A DNA stretch of 64,000 bases from WQXF01 sp031552825 (GCA_031552825.1 JAVBMD010000023.1:1-64000), one strand, 5' to 3'; counted from the stretch's first letter, positions 34,841 through 43,914 are shown. The notes: generated from the sequence alone by a model not told the origin. Numbers and translations are program-made.

Positions 34841-35011
34841 CGCGCGCGGATCGAATATTAAGTCGGGCGTAAGGATGCGCCCGGCTTTCTTAATTCTCCC
34901 TTTAGCCTACTTTTTTCGGTAGAAAGGCTATGGTATGATAGGCACAAATCTTGAGAAACATATGGAATTGACAGAAATTAGATTCTATCATTGCTTGGAG
35001 ATTGATCGCAC

Positions 35012-36598
35012 ATGTACATCGCTTTTAGACGGCTGCTGCTTGCCATTGCGCTGGTGATTCTTTGCATTATCTGTATGCCGGAAGCCAAGGCCGGTCACCA
35101 TCCCGAGGACATTACCGCGCAGTGCAAGATTGAAGCGCGCACCAAGTCGACTTCGCTGGCTTCCCTGTTCGACGGCAATCCCCGTACGGCCTGGACCAGT
35201 GCGGAGCGCGGCGAACAGTATTTGCTGGTATACAAGCCGCGCGGCGTCGCGACGCTGAGCGTCCTATGGGCAAAAGCGCCCAAGGATCTTGCGTTGCGCC
35301 AGTATCGGGGCGGCGAGTTTAAGAAGCTGCAAACCTATGCCGTCGCCGTCGCGCTGCCGGATTCCTTCCTGCTGCCCGAAGAGGCGGGGGTGTACTACCT
35401 GTGCTCCGCAGGCGGCATGTCCATCGCGGAACTGCGCGTGCATGAGGGCGTGCTGATCGATTTTTTTGCCACCAACGATTACCCGGAGGCTCCGGTGGGC
35501 GCGCGGAATCTGGATAAATTCCCGGTGCCGCTCAAGCGGGGTGTGCGCGGTTCGGAAGTGCTGGTCATGCAGGAGCGCTTGAACAAGCTGGGGTATCATC
35601 CCTCCAAGCTGGACGCGTATTTCAACGACGAAACCTACCTGGCGCTGCTGGCCTACCAGCGCGGAAACGGCCTGTATGCCAACGGCGTGCTCGACGCGGA
35701 AACCAGCAAAATGCTCTTCGCGCCGCAAGCGCCAGCCGAGCAGAACCCGGCGCCGAAAAAAATGCCGCGTGTGGCCAGCTCGCTGGTGAACTTTTTCCTG
35801 AGCAAGGTAGGCTCCGGATACATCTATGGCACTGCGGGGCAGATTTGCAGCCCGACGACGCGCGCCGCCAGCCGATCGCTCTATCCCGAGTATGAGCAGT
35901 TGCTCCGCGAGTTTGCGCCCAAGTGGGACGGCGCGGAGGTGTACGATTGCAACGGCCTGTTTAAGGCCTTCTTGGAAGCCTCCGAGGGAGAGTTTCCCAA
36001 GGAATGGCATACCAACGTGACCAACTCTGCCCAACGGTGGATGAGCGATATTCAGCCCATCTCCACCATGCCCAAACAACCCGGCATCGTGCTGCTGCAA
36101 CAGAGCGACACCGGCAGCTTTTCCCACGTTGGTCTGTACGTGGGCGACGGGTACTGCGTACATTCGCGCGGTCACCGCTACGGCGTGGTGATGGATCCGA
36201 TGCCGCAGCTCTGGACACACTGGGCGCGGCCGACTTGGCTGGATTTTAATATTCCGGAAGAGCCCAAGGCCAATTGGCCGCAGTACATGACGGTGGGCGA
36301 GCGCGTGCTGGTGGACACCGGCACCGGCAATCCGCTGATTCTATATCGCTCCCCGGCGGAGACGCCCCGCTACGCGACCGGCGTGCGCATTCCCAACTAC
36401 ACAGAGATCGTGGTCAAGGGGGTTCCGACGGAGGCGCCCTACTGGCGGCAAGTGATTACCACCGACAGCGAAGGGGTAACCCGTACCGGCTATGTGAACG
36501 CCAAGGATCTCTCGGTGCTGGATCCGCCGATGGTGGCCAAGGATCGCCTCAAAAACGCCGTTGCCGACCGCTACGGCCAAGAGGCCACGCACGATTAA
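35012..36598 (+). CDS. Exported NlpC/P60 peptidoglycan hydrolase with discoidin-like and PG-binding domains
   Basis: 528 residues. N-terminal membrane segment (RLLLAIALVILCIICM). A discoidin-like domain at about 30-150 contains SLFDGNPRTAWTSAERGEQY. PG_binding_1 at about 175-235 contains GSEVLVMQERLNKLGYHPS. An NlpC/P60-type domain at about 255-410 has the catalytic cysteine in VYDCNGLFKAFLEA, histidine in SHVGLYVGDGYCVHSRGH, and the third polar residue nearby. A C-terminal SH3-like domain (GYVNAKDLSVL) ends the protein. It should cut peptidoglycan stem peptides outside the membrane. A hairpin terminator follows. Weak SD (GGAG 11 bases upstream). Confidence 0.88.
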   Translation: MYIAFRRLLLAIALVILCIICMPEAKAGHHPEDITAQCKIEARTKSTSLASLFDGNPRTAWTSAERGEQYLLVYKPRGVATLSVLWAKAPKDLALRQYRGGEFKKLQTYAVAVALPDSFLLPEEAGVYYLCSAGGMSIAELRVHEGVLIDFFATNDYPEAPVGARNLDKFPVPLKRGVRGSEVLVMQERLNKLGYHPSKLDAYFNDETYLALLAYQRGNGLYANGVLDAETSKMLFAPQAPAEQNPAPKKMPRVASSLVNFFLSKVGSGYIYGTAGQICSPTTRAASRSLYPEYEQLLREFAPKWDGAEVYDCNGLFKAFLEASEGEFPKEWHTNVTNSAQRWMSDIQPISTMPKQPGIVLLQQSDTGSFSHVGLYVGDGYCVHSRGHRYGVVMDPMPQLWTHWARPTWLDFNIPEEPKANWPQYMTVGERVLVDTGTGNPLILYRSPAETPRYATGVRIPNYTEIVVKGVPTEAPYWRQVITTDSEGVTRTGYVNAKDLSVLDPPMVAKDRLKNAVADRYGQEATHD

Positions 36599-36603
36599 AC
36601 GCA

Positions 36604-36634
36604 AAAGAGACCGTCACACCGGGCGGTCTCTTTT
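36604..36634 (+). terminator. Intrinsic terminator shared by convergent genes
   Basis: A 10-bp stem (AAAGAGACCG with CGGTCTCTTT) with T run on the right side and A run on the left, so it can work in both directions. It sits between the NlpC/P60 gene and the oxidase-like gene. Confidence 0.8.
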
Positions 36635-36652
36635 CTGTGGGGAGGGAAGCCG

Positions 36653-37132
36653 TTATTGTACCAGCAACCGCTTGCCGGAGAGGTGCGCCACCTCTAGGCG
36701 CAGAATGGAAACCGGCGCGCCGCTTCGCGCAAAGCGCTCGGCCTCGGCCACGCGGGTCGGCACCAAGCGCCTGCACAGCGCCACCAGCGCGGCGGCGTGC
36801 TGTTCCGGCGGCAACTCGGTGATTTCGCCGAACACCACGGCGCTGGAGTAGGTGCCGAGGCTGCCCGACGGTATGTCTCCGGCTTGCTCCTCTGGCCCCT
36901 CGGTTACGGTAAAGCAAACGCGGGGATTGGCGCGCAGCGCCTCCAGCCGGTGTCCGACCACTGCGGCATGGAACAGCAGCGCGCCGTCCACGATCACGTG
37001 ATTCATCGGCACCGCGTAAGGATACCCTTCCACACCGGCCATGGCCAGCACGCCAAAATCGGTGCGCTCCAGCAGCGCCCAAGCCTCGGCCTCGGTCAGC
37101 GCGCGCTGCGGCCTGCGAGTTTCTCGGAACAT
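36653..37132 (-). CDS. Pyridoxamine 5'-phosphate oxidase-fold flavoprotein
   Basis: 159 residues from ATG, 9 bases after AGGAGG. The split-barrel FMN-binding fold shows RTDFGVLAMAGVEGYPYAVP, LFHAAVVGHRLEALRANPRV and CFTVTEGP, the pattern of NimA-like and other flavin reductase homologues. No residues diagnostic for true pyridoxamine phosphate oxidase. It probably binds FMN or haem and reduces a small molecule. Transcribed singly; the start lies 35 bp from the dnaI-like gene in the same direction, so it may be co-transcribed with that operon. Confidence 0.87.
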   Translation of the reverse strand: MFRETRRPQRALTEAEAWALLERTDFGVLAMAGVEGYPYAVPMNHVIVDGALLFHAAVVGHRLEALRANPRVCFTVTEGPEEQAGDIPSGSLGTYSSAVVFGEITELPPEQHAAALVALCRRLVPTRVAEAERFARSGAPVSILRLEVAHLSGKRLLVQ

Positions 37133-37167
37133 CGGGATCAGCCTCCTTGTGGGCTAAAATAGCGCGC

Positions 37168-38178
37168 CTAGGCGCGGCGCATAAGCCGCAGATCGCGCCC
37201 CGCGAAGGGCAACACCAGCGTGGTATGCGCATCCAGCAGGCGCGAGGCGAGGCGCTCGGTGTAGGCCTGCACCAGCTCGCTATTGCTTAAGTTGGTGCTC
37301 AGCAGGGTGTGCCGCCGCGTCACCATGCGCTCGTTGATGAGGTTGAACAGGTAGACGATGGTGACGTTCTCGATCATCGGCTCGGCGCCCAGATCGTCGA
37401 TCACCAAGAGCTGCGCGCCGGTCCACTGGGCGAGCAGGTCGGCGTTTTCGCCGTTATAATGATAACGGCGCATCGCTTCCACCAGCTTGGGCGCGGTGAT
37501 GCGCATCACCGTATACCCGCGCGAGAGCACCCGATGGGCGATGCAGTTCATCAAAAAGGACTTGCCCAGCCCCGAGGGGCCGAGCAGCAGCAGGTTGCGC
37601 CGATCGGTATTGGGGAAATCGTCGGCATAGCGCTGGCAGACGGCGAGCACCCGCTGCATGTGCAAGCGCTGCGTCAGGCGCTTGCCGGGCAGCATGCCGG
37701 GCAGCACCTCCTCGTCGTCGGGAAAGATATCCAAGTTGAAGGTGTCAAAGTTCTCGACGCGCAGCGCCGCCATGCCGACCTCGCTGCACAGCAGCTCCAC
37801 GAGCCGCTGCTCGAAACAGGCGCACCAGCGGTGCAGCGGCGTGCCGACCTCGCCGGTATCGCGGCATAGCGCGCAGCGGTACACCGGCTCCAGATAGTCG
37901 GCAACAAAGCCTTGCGCGGCCAGCGTGGCGGCCAGTTGGTCGTTGAGGGCGCGCATGCGCCCCTCTAACGTCGCAACGCGCTCGCCGATTTGCGCGGGGT
38001 TATGGACGGCTTGCCGAACGGCCGCGTCGAGCAGCGACTGCCGCTCATCCAGCAAGCGCGCGATACCGGGATCCTTTTCCGCGGCCTCGGCGGCGCGGCG
38101 GCGCTCCTCCCGCAGATTGCGCGCGCGCTGATCCGCGTATTCGCCGATCAATTGACGAACCGCTTGCTCTCGGGTCAT
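37168..38178 (-). CDS. DnaI/DnaC-type helicase loader ATPase
   Basis: 336 residues. Helical N-terminal part, then a zinc-type motif YRCALCRDTGEV with CACFEQR, as in DnaI. The AAA+ domain has Walker A LLLLGPSGLGKSFLMN, Walker B LLVIDDLGAEP, sensor phrase LLSTNLSNSEL and arginine finger region ERLASRLLDAHT. It loads the replicative helicase. It overlaps the dnaD-like gene by 4 bases (ATGA), the standard pairing in Clostridia. This pairing argues against the IS21 IstB helper, which shares the ATPase domain. Confidence 0.92.
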   Translation of the reverse strand: MTREQAVRQLIGEYADQRARNLREERRRAAEAAEKDPGIARLLDERQSLLDAAVRQAVHNPAQIGERVATLEGRMRALNDQLAATLAAQGFVADYLEPVYRCALCRDTGEVGTPLHRWCACFEQRLVELLCSEVGMAALRVENFDTFNLDIFPDDEEVLPGMLPGKRLTQRLHMQRVLAVCQRYADDFPNTDRRNLLLLGPSGLGKSFLMNCIAHRVLSRGYTVMRITAPKLVEAMRRYHYNGENADLLAQWTGAQLLVIDDLGAEPMIENVTIVYLFNLINERMVTRRHTLLSTNLSNSELVQAYTERLASRLLDAHTTLVLPFAGRDLRLMRRA

Positions 38179-39728
38179 TTCTTTGTACCCTCCTCCCGCG
38201 CGTCCTTATACAGATCGAACACCAGCGCGTCGAGTTCTTCGGCGGAGTATTGGCGCTGCGTGTAGCGGTGCTGCGCCACCTCGCGTACGGGCCGCGCGGC
38301 GCTCTGACGGCCGATGGCCTGCCCGCCGGCGGCCTGCGGCGATCGCGCGGGCACGGCGCTTTGGGCGGATTGCGTTATATGCTGGGCGCGTTCCGCGCGT
38401 GCGGCGTCCAGCGTGCGGATGCCTTTTTCATGCCATTGGGCGAGGATGCGGTGCATAAAGGGCATCTTGACGGCGGCGTTGGTCGCGTAGGCCGCGGCCT
38501 CCAGCATCACATCCATCGGCATATGCCACGCGTCGCGCCACGTTGTAAGCTGCGCGCGATCGGCGGCCACCGGCTTGCGCTGAAGACCGCAGGCCTCGAA
38601 CAGCGCGGCAAGCTGATCGTTGTCGCGCCGCAGCGCGGAGAGATAGGCGTCCACATCGCCGCGCGTGGCCAGCCCCATGCCCTGCCACACCTCCAGCAGG
38701 CGGTAGACGCTTTCTAGGCTGTTGCCGCCACCCCGGTGTACCGCCTGCGCCGCCGGAACCAGCAGCTCTTTTGTGCCGCCAGCCTCCAGCCAAGCGTGCA
38801 GCCATTCCAAATCCTCCGGCGTAGGGGAGGCGCCGCGCCGTCCCAGCGCTTCGTAGACCGCCTTGAGCGGTTCGGCCAACTCGGCCTCCTGCCTTAGCTG
38901 GCCGGTGAGCGCGGCGGCTTCATGACGCCCCAGCTTGTGCTGGCGCTGCAAAATGCCGTTGAGGTACGCCATGGTGGGCGAACCCTTGGTGGTTTCCTTG
39001 CAGGCTTCCAGAATGGCCTGCGGCTCAAAGCCCCACTCCCGCGTCCATTTCCGGTAGAGATCCTCCTCGTCCATAGAGGGGGCGCGGCGCTGCCCCAAGC
39101 GGCGCAGCACGCGCTTCAAGTCGTCGGCCTGCTGCTTGGAGGTGCGCGTCATCTCCTCGGCATCCTCGATGCTGCGCACGCCCTGCTCCGCCCACTCCCG
39201 CGCCAAGCCGTCGGCTTTTTCCAAGGAGAAGCGCAGGCCGTAGATGTCGATGCAGTAGCGGATCAGCATAATGACCACCGTCTCAGGCAGTTCGAGCACC
39301 TCGATCCACTCATAGATGCGGCGGTAATCCTGCTCGTACAGCTTGCGCTTTTTATCGAACAGGTTGTGCAGGGTGGCGTTAAAATCCTTGTAGCGGTAAA
39401 GGGTCTCCCCCTCGCCGGTGGACATCAGCAGGTTGTGCTTGAGGTTTTTGTATACGTATTGCGCCGGGGAATCGGCGACCCGCCGCGCCAGCCCCATGCG
39501 CTCCCAATATTGAAAGGCCTGAAAGACTTCCTCCTCCGGCAGATCCATATCCCGCGCCATGCGCGCGAGGCTCATCGCCTCGGCGGGATGATAGCACTGC
39601 ATGAGCCCATAAAGATAGACCTTCACATAGTTGCCCGGGGCGCGCAGCATATACTCCTGCAGGAAAAGATTTTCCACAGGCGTAATGTCGAACAGCGCGT
39701 AATTGTCGCCAAAGCTGCAAAATGCCAT
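38175..39728 (-). CDS. DnaD-domain replication initiation protein
   Basis: 517 residues, ATG 6 bases after AAGGAG. The N-terminal winged-helix-like region starts MAFCSFGDNYALFDITPVEN and includes YLYGLMQCYHPAEAM. At least two DnaB_2/DnaD motifs follow: YRKWTREWGFEPQAILEAC and TTWRDAWHMPMDVMLEAAAY with their trailing helix FMHRILAQWHEKGI. These bind DNA and the loader to open the origin or restart forks. Tail is rich in Ala, Gln and Arg. First gene of the operon with the helicase loader. Length is above the usual 230-450 residues of DnaD/DnaB relatives, owing to the repeated domain and spacer. Confidence 0.9.
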   Translation of the reverse strand: MAFCSFGDNYALFDITPVENLFLQEYMLRAPGNYVKVYLYGLMQCYHPAEAMSLARMARDMDLPEEEVFQAFQYWERMGLARRVADSPAQYVYKNLKHNLLMSTGEGETLYRYKDFNATLHNLFDKKRKLYEQDYRRIYEWIEVLELPETVVIMLIRYCIDIYGLRFSLEKADGLAREWAEQGVRSIEDAEEMTRTSKQQADDLKRVLRRLGQRRAPSMDEEDLYRKWTREWGFEPQAILEACKETTKGSPTMAYLNGILQRQHKLGRHEAAALTGQLRQEAELAEPLKAVYEALGRRGASPTPEDLEWLHAWLEAGGTKELLVPAAQAVHRGGGNSLESVYRLLEVWQGMGLATRGDVDAYLSALRRDNDQLAALFEACGLQRKPVAADRAQLTTWRDAWHMPMDVMLEAAAYATNAAVKMPFMHRILAQWHEKGIRTLDAARAERAQHITQSAQSAVPARSPQAAGGQAIGRQSAARPVREVAQHRYTQRQYSAEELDALVFDLYKDAREEGTKK

Positions 39729-39834
39729 CGTGTGCTCCTTTGTGAAGCAAAATATGCGGGGGAAGACGTCGATTCATGATAGCACGTACCTGCCGGGCAG
39801 GCAAGGGGAATGCGGCGCGCGGCGCGCAAAAAGA

Positions 39835-39870
39835 AAAGAATGGAGCCGCACTTTACGGGCTCCATTCTTT
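39835..39870 (-). terminator. Intrinsic terminator of the Spo0E-like gene
   Basis: A 13-bp stem (AAAGAATGGAGCC with GGCTCCATTCTTT) is followed leftward by TTCTTTTT. It lies 14 bp after the stop of the small gene at 39884-40105. Confidence 0.85.
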
Positions 39871-39883
39871 GCGGGATAAGCGT

Positions 39884-40105
39884 TTAGCTTGCTGCGCGGG
39901 TTTGCAGAAATCGCCTTTTTCGCCGGCCGACGTAGCGCCGATGGCCGCGATAGAACCGGTCGTGGCGCAGCCGGAGGAGATAATGAAGCAGCACGTCCAG
40001 ATGCTGGCTGACCGCGATTGAACGAGCCAGATCGTTGGCGCTAAATAGAATCTCTACATGTCGCCGCAGAAGTGCGACACGCTTTTTGAGTGGAATATGT
40101 AGCAT
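39884..40105 (-). CDS. Spo0E-like aspartyl-phosphate phosphatase family protein
   Basis: 73 residues. A short two-helix protein: the first helix KKRVALLRRHVEILFSAND and the second around the signature SQHLD (residues 33-37) followed by VLLHYLLR. The SQELD-type motif is the hallmark of Spo0E phosphatases that dephosphorylate Spo0A and so delay sporulation. The C-terminus is unusually basic (GHRRYVGRRKRRF). Own promoter (40169-40197) and terminator, so it is an independent unit. GGAGGG is 12 bases before ATG, longer than usual. It implies a Spo0A phosphorelay in this organism, which the window does not otherwise show. Confidence 0.68.
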   Translation of the reverse strand: MLHIPLKKRVALLRRHVEILFSANDLARSIAVSQHLDVLLHYLLRLRHDRFYRGHRRYVGRRKRRFLQTRAAS

Positions 40106-40168
40106 AGTGGCAATTGACCCTCCACAATCTGTTGTGCTTTTTTTTACTAAATCGATTCTTCTGTTCTT

Positions 40169-40197
40169 ATCATACTGGCAATCTCTCTATTGTGCAA
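40169..40197 (-). promoter_or_regulatory. Promoter of the Spo0E-like gene
   Basis: Leftward TTGCAC, a 17-base spacer and TATGAT. The surrounding 40200-40320 stretch is very AT-rich and contains TATCGAA, one base from the core of a Spo0A box (TGTCGAA); that resemblance is weak. The rest of the gap up to 40329 shows no gene. Confidence 0.65.
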
Positions 40198-40329
40198 GAA
40201 AATAAAATGCAAAATTTGGTATTTTTTTACCGAATTTTATCGAATACTGTGGAATATTAAAAAAATTTCATTTTTGAGCGCGAGAAAATGAAGTCGATTT
40301 AAGAATTAAATCAAATGGAGGAGCCGAAC

Positions 40330-40358
40330 TTGCATATCCGGCGAGAAAAAGGTATAAT
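40330..40358 (+). promoter_or_regulatory. Promoter of the serS T-box transcript
   Basis: TTGCAT, a 17-base spacer and a perfect TATAAT, directly upstream of the serS leader. Confidence 0.85.
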
Positions 40359-40364
40359 AAAAAA

Positions 40365-40602
40365 CAATAGCCGAAAGGCTGTGCGCGATGAAAGGGAACG
40401 TTCCGCTGTACTTGCGCAAGAGAGCCGCCGGATGGTGCGAGGCGGTGCGGCGCGGCGAGGATCTCCAGCCCTGAGCGATCGGCGAGAGCTGACGGGAGCG
40501 CCCGATAAAGCGCGAGCAAGCTGGGGCATCTTGTGTGCTCAAGCAGGGTGGCAACGCGGAGCGATCCGTCCCTGTCGTAAGGCGGGGGCGGTTTTATATT
40601 GA
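40365..40602 (+). promoter_or_regulatory. T-box riboswitch leader of serS
   Basis: Contains the T-box AGGGTGGCAACGCGGA (40545-40560), then CCGTCCC with GGGGGCGG and a T run as terminator. Stem I-like pairings such as ATAGCCGAAAGGCTGT open the leader. Uncharged tRNA-Ser would favour serS read-through. Confidence 0.9.
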
Positions 40603-40615
40603 AGGAGGGATTTGC

Positions 40616-41887
40616 ATGCTAGACATTAAGCGCATTCGTCAAAATCCACAGGAACTGTCGGACGCCATGACGCGCCGCCATAAGCGCGTCGACGTATCGT
40701 CCTTTTTGGCGCTGGACGAGCAACGGCGCGCGCTGCTTACCGAGGTGGAGCAGCTGAAGAATCAGCGCAACGAGGAGAGCAAGCGCATCGCCGCGATGAA
40801 GCGTGCCGGGGAGGACGCCGCCCCGGTAATGGAGGCGATGCGCGCGGTTGGCGAGCGCATCGCGGCGCTGGATGCGCAGGTGGTGACGGTGGACGAACAA
40901 ATGGATCAGTTCCTGCTGACGGTACCCAGCATTCCGCTGGCCGAGGTGCCGGAGGGCGAGGACGAGCGGGGCAACGTGGAGCAGCGCCGCTGGGGTACGC
41001 CGCGCGAATTTGCTTGGGAGCCCAAGGCGCACTGGGACATCGGCACCGACTTACATGTGCTGGACTTCGAGACCGCCGCCAAGGTGACCGGCGCGCGCTT
41101 CACCTTCTACCGTGGGCTGGGCGCGCGGCTGGAGCGCGCCGTCATCAACTTCTATATGGACACCCATGCCGCGCGCGGATACGAGGAAGTGCTGCCTCCC
41201 TACATGGTCAACAGGGGCTCGATGGTCGGTACCGGCCAGTTGCCCAAGTTCGAGGAGGATTCCTTTCATGTGGTGCCCACCGAGTATTACCTGATCCCCA
41301 CCGCCGAGGTGCCGGTGACCAACATGTACCGCGAAGAGATCTTGGGCGGCGACGCGCTGCCCATCCGCCACGTCGCGTATAGCGCCTGCTTCCGCGCCGA
41401 GGCTGGGGCGGCGGGGCGCGATACGCGCGGCCTGATCCGCCAGCATCAGTTCAACAAGGTGGAGCTGGTCAAGATCACCAAGCCGGAGCAGAGCCACGAA
41501 GAGCTCGAGCGCATGACCGCCGATGCCGAGCACGTGCTGGAGCGCTTGGGCCTGCCGCACCGCGTCGTGCTGCTTTGCGCAGGGGATATGGGCTTCAGCA
41601 GCGCCAAAACCTACGATATCGAGGTTTGGATGCCCAGCTATGGCCGCTATGTGGAGATCTCCAGCTGCTCAAATTGCGTGGACTTTCAGGCGCGGCGCGC
41701 CGGAATCCGTTATCGCGAAAACGCCAAAGATAAGCCGCAATACGCGCACACCCTCAACGGCTCCGGCGTGGCGGTGGGACGCACCGTCGCCGCCATCCTC
41801 GAGAACTACCAGAACGAGGACGGCAGCGTGACGGTGCCCGAGGCGCTGCGCCCCTACATGGGCGGCGTGGAGCGGATCACGAAATAA
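40616..41887 (+). CDS. serS: Seryl-tRNA synthetase
   Basis: 423 residues from the ATG at 40616, after GAAGGAGGG; the open frame further upstream is the T-box leader. Class II synthetase. The N-terminal coiled-coil arm (EQRRALLTEVEQLKNQRNEE) binds the long variable arm of tRNA-Ser. Catalytic motif 2 is in CFRAEAGAAGRDTRGLIRQH and motif 3 in NGSGVAVGRTVAAILENYQN. The EYYLIPTAEVPVTN phrase lines the serine pocket. Standard length. Controlled by the T-box leader. Confidence 0.97.
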   Translation: MLDIKRIRQNPQELSDAMTRRHKRVDVSSFLALDEQRRALLTEVEQLKNQRNEESKRIAAMKRAGEDAAPVMEAMRAVGERIAALDAQVVTVDEQMDQFLLTVPSIPLAEVPEGEDERGNVEQRRWGTPREFAWEPKAHWDIGTDLHVLDFETAAKVTGARFTFYRGLGARLERAVINFYMDTHAARGYEEVLPPYMVNRGSMVGTGQLPKFEEDSFHVVPTEYYLIPTAEVPVTNMYREEILGGDALPIRHVAYSACFRAEAGAAGRDTRGLIRQHQFNKVELVKITKPEQSHEELERMTADAEHVLERLGLPHRVVLLCAGDMGFSSAKTYDIEVWMPSYGRYVEISSCSNCVDFQARRAGIRYRENAKDKPQYAHTLNGSGVAVGRTVAAILENYQNEDGSVTVPEALRPYMGGVERITK

Positions 41888-41913
41888 GCGGAACGGGTAA
41901 GGGGAAGAAAACC

Positions 41914-42654
41914 TTGACTGAACAGCAAAAAAAGCAGGCAAACGGCACGGGCTGGCAGGCGACGCCGACCTCTTTGGGCGTGGAGAGCTGGAATGCCGGG
42001 CTGTATGCGCACCAGCGGCTGCCTTTGATCGTGTTTGACTTGGACGGGACGCTGCTGGACAGCTATGAGGTGGCGCTGGAAATTCACAGCCGCGCCATCG
42101 CGGCGATGGGGTTGCCGCCGGTTTCCCGCGCGGTGCTGGAATCGCTCAATGGACCGAGCATCGAGCAGGAGTGCGCGATGCTCGGCCTGCCGCTTTCCTG
42201 CGCCGACGCGATGATCGCCGCCATGGAGCGCGCCGAGGCCGAGCTGATGCCCACGCACGCGCGCTTGTTTCCCGGCGTGGAGGCGATGCTGGAGGCGCTT
42301 TTCGGACGCGCGAACCTTTGCCTGCTGACCAACGGCCTGCCCAGCTATCAGGCGTTGGTGTGTGAGATCACCGGCATCGGCGACCGGTTTGTTGAGCGCG
42401 AAGGGTATGTTTCCGGCATCACCAAGGCGATGCGCGCGCGCGAGTGGGCGCGGAAGTTCGCCGCGCCGCGCGCGCTGATGGTGGGGGATCGGCCTAGCGA
42501 CGTTGCCGCCGCGCGCGAGGCCGGCGCCACGGCGCTGGGCGTCACGTACGGCAACGGAACGCCGGAGGAGATGCGCGCCGCCGCGCCCGACGCGCTGGCC
42601 GCGGACGTGGACGAGGTGCTGCGCTTCTGCCTGCGCTTCTGCGAGGAGGGATGA
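41914..42654 (+). CDS. HAD-superfamily hydrolase
   Basis: 246 residues from a TTG after AAGGGGAAG, 26 bp after serS. The nucleophile motif is IVFDLDGTLLDSYE (first aspartate is the nucleophile), motif II is CLLTNGLPS, and the late motif MVGDRPSDVAAAREAG binds magnesium. This is the phosphoglycolate phosphatase-like group with a helical cap (C1). It should remove phosphate from a small sugar phosphate or nucleotide. A 30-residue N-terminal extension before the motif is unusual and non-conserved. Substrate unknown; probably co-transcribed with serS. Confidence 0.88.
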   Translation: MTEQQKKQANGTGWQATPTSLGVESWNAGLYAHQRLPLIVFDLDGTLLDSYEVALEIHSRAIAAMGLPPVSRAVLESLNGPSIEQECAMLGLPLSCADAMIAAMERAEAELMPTHARLFPGVEAMLEALFGRANLCLLTNGLPSYQALVCEITGIGDRFVEREGYVSGITKAMRAREWARKFAAPRALMVGDRPSDVAAAREAGATALGVTYGNGTPEEMRAAAPDALAADVDEVLRFCLRFCEEG

Positions 42655-42655
42655 C

Positions 42656-42829
42656 ATGCATTGGCTTTTCTGGGTTACGCTGCCATTGCCGCTGCTCTCG
42701 TTGGCAACGTTGATCCTTGCGCTGCGGCAGCGGGATGCCGAGCCCGCGCAGCGCAGGCGCATGCTGCTCGTAAGCGGCCTGGCGACGGTGCTGGGCGTGG
42801 CGCTGGCGGTGCTGGCGGCGGGGCGGTAA
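42656..42829 (+). CDS. 57-residue small membrane protein
   Basis: ATG one base after the HAD stop, with GAGGAGGG 5 bases upstream, so translation is nearly coupled. It starts MHWLFWVTLPLPLLSLATLI, has a basic middle (RQRDAEPAQRRRM), and a second segment LLVSGLATVLGVALAVLAAG. Two helices in a hairpin with a cytoplasmic loop are likely. No family is recognised. Confidence 0.7.
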   Translation: MHWLFWVTLPLPLLSLATLILALRQRDAEPAQRRRMLLVSGLATVLGVALAVLAAGR

Positions 42830-42838
42830 ATCCTTGCG

Positions 42839-43816
42839 TTATTCAGGTTGGGAGGGCTCGATCTTGCGGGCTCTTCTTTTTGCATTCTTGCGAACAACGA
42901 ACCAAATCAACAGAACGGCCGGGCAGAGGATCGCCAGCCATGGCAGCATCGAGACCGCGAACACCGCCGCGTCACCGAAAAACGCTACGATACCGTTGAG
43001 CGCGCCGAAGAAGCCTTCCGACGTGCGCTGGCCGAGGGTGCGCGGCTGGGGGAGCAGCTGATCGCGCGGCTGCCGTTCGGTCAGATGGATCCACACCTGC
43101 GCATAGTCGACGGAACTATCCCAACTGCGCAGCGTGCCGGAGAGCTGGTCGATGGTCAGCTGCACTTCGTCGATTGATTGGACGATGGTGATTAAATCCT
43201 CCATCGATTCGGCGTGGGCGAGCAGGCTTTGCAGCGTGGTCAGTTGCGTTTGGGCGCTTTTGAGGCGGCCGTCGGTATCATAATACATGCCGGAGATGTC
43301 CTGCGCGTTGCTTTCGCGGGATTGGAGGGTGCCGATCTTGCAGGCTTCGTCCACGAAGGAGTTCATGCCTTCGCTGGGGATGCGCAGCGTGAGCGAAAGG
43401 CTGCGCCCGCTGCCGGATTGCGCGAACGGCTGCCCGAAGAGGCGCTGTTGCTCGATCCATCCCCCGAAGCGCTCGATCAGCGACAGCAGCGCCTGCTCGT
43501 CGGCGTCGTACTGCAGCGTGTCGATGGTGAGGTTGGCGGTGCGGATGATTTTCAGCGTACCGGCTTGCGCTGGCGGCATGCCGCCCACGGCGAATGTGCC
43601 GGAACCGGTGGCCGCTTCGGTTTCTGTGAGTTCATATTGCGTCGCCGCGATCAGAGAATCGGACTTCGGGGCTTGTAGCAATGTGGTTTCATCGCCGGGG
43701 AGGGTTTCCGTTTGCGCGGGGACTCCGCGATCCCTCGTCAATAGCGTGCCGATAACGATCAGCAACACCGCCAATCCGCCTGCGATCCAAGCGCGCGCAT
43801 TCTTTTTCTTAAACAT
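42839..43816 (-). CDS. DUF4349 lipoprotein-like membrane protein
   Basis: 325 residues from the ATG at 43816, just after GAGGAGC. An N-terminal membrane segment (WIAGGLAVLLIVIGTLL) is followed by an extracellular domain with TLKIIRTANLTIDTLQYDAD, SLSLTLRIPSEGMNSFV and a coiled-coil stretch (QTQLTTLQSLLAHAESMEDL). A C-terminal membrane segment (AILCPAVLLIWFVVRKNAKR) and basic tail follow. The DUF4349 family is common in Firmicutes; its role is unknown but a membrane-anchored sensor or scaffold is plausible. It converges on the 57-residue gene with 9 bp between them. Confidence 0.88.
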   Translation of the reverse strand: MFKKKNARAWIAGGLAVLLIVIGTLLTRDRGVPAQTETLPGDETTLLQAPKSDSLIAATQYELTETEAATGSGTFAVGGMPPAQAGTLKIIRTANLTIDTLQYDADEQALLSLIERFGGWIEQQRLFGQPFAQSGSGRSLSLTLRIPSEGMNSFVDEACKIGTLQSRESNAQDISGMYYDTDGRLKSAQTQLTTLQSLLAHAESMEDLITIVQSIDEVQLTIDQLSGTLRSWDSSVDYAQVWIHLTERQPRDQLLPQPRTLGQRTSEGFFGALNGIVAFFGDAAVFAVSMLPWLAILCPAVLLIWFVVRKNAKRRARKIEPSQPE

Positions 43817-43914
43817 AAAAATTGCTCCTCTCATTGCTCATTTGCTCTTTTAGACGAGGAGAGAGGGAAGAAGTTCCAATAAAAAACTTTTCACAAAATA
43901 ATAGGAACTAGTGT

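Noticed and set aside
37168..38178. IS21 IstB transposition helper
   Set aside because: The ATPase domain is shared, but the N-terminal cysteine motif and the overlap with a DnaD-domain gene identify a helicase loader.
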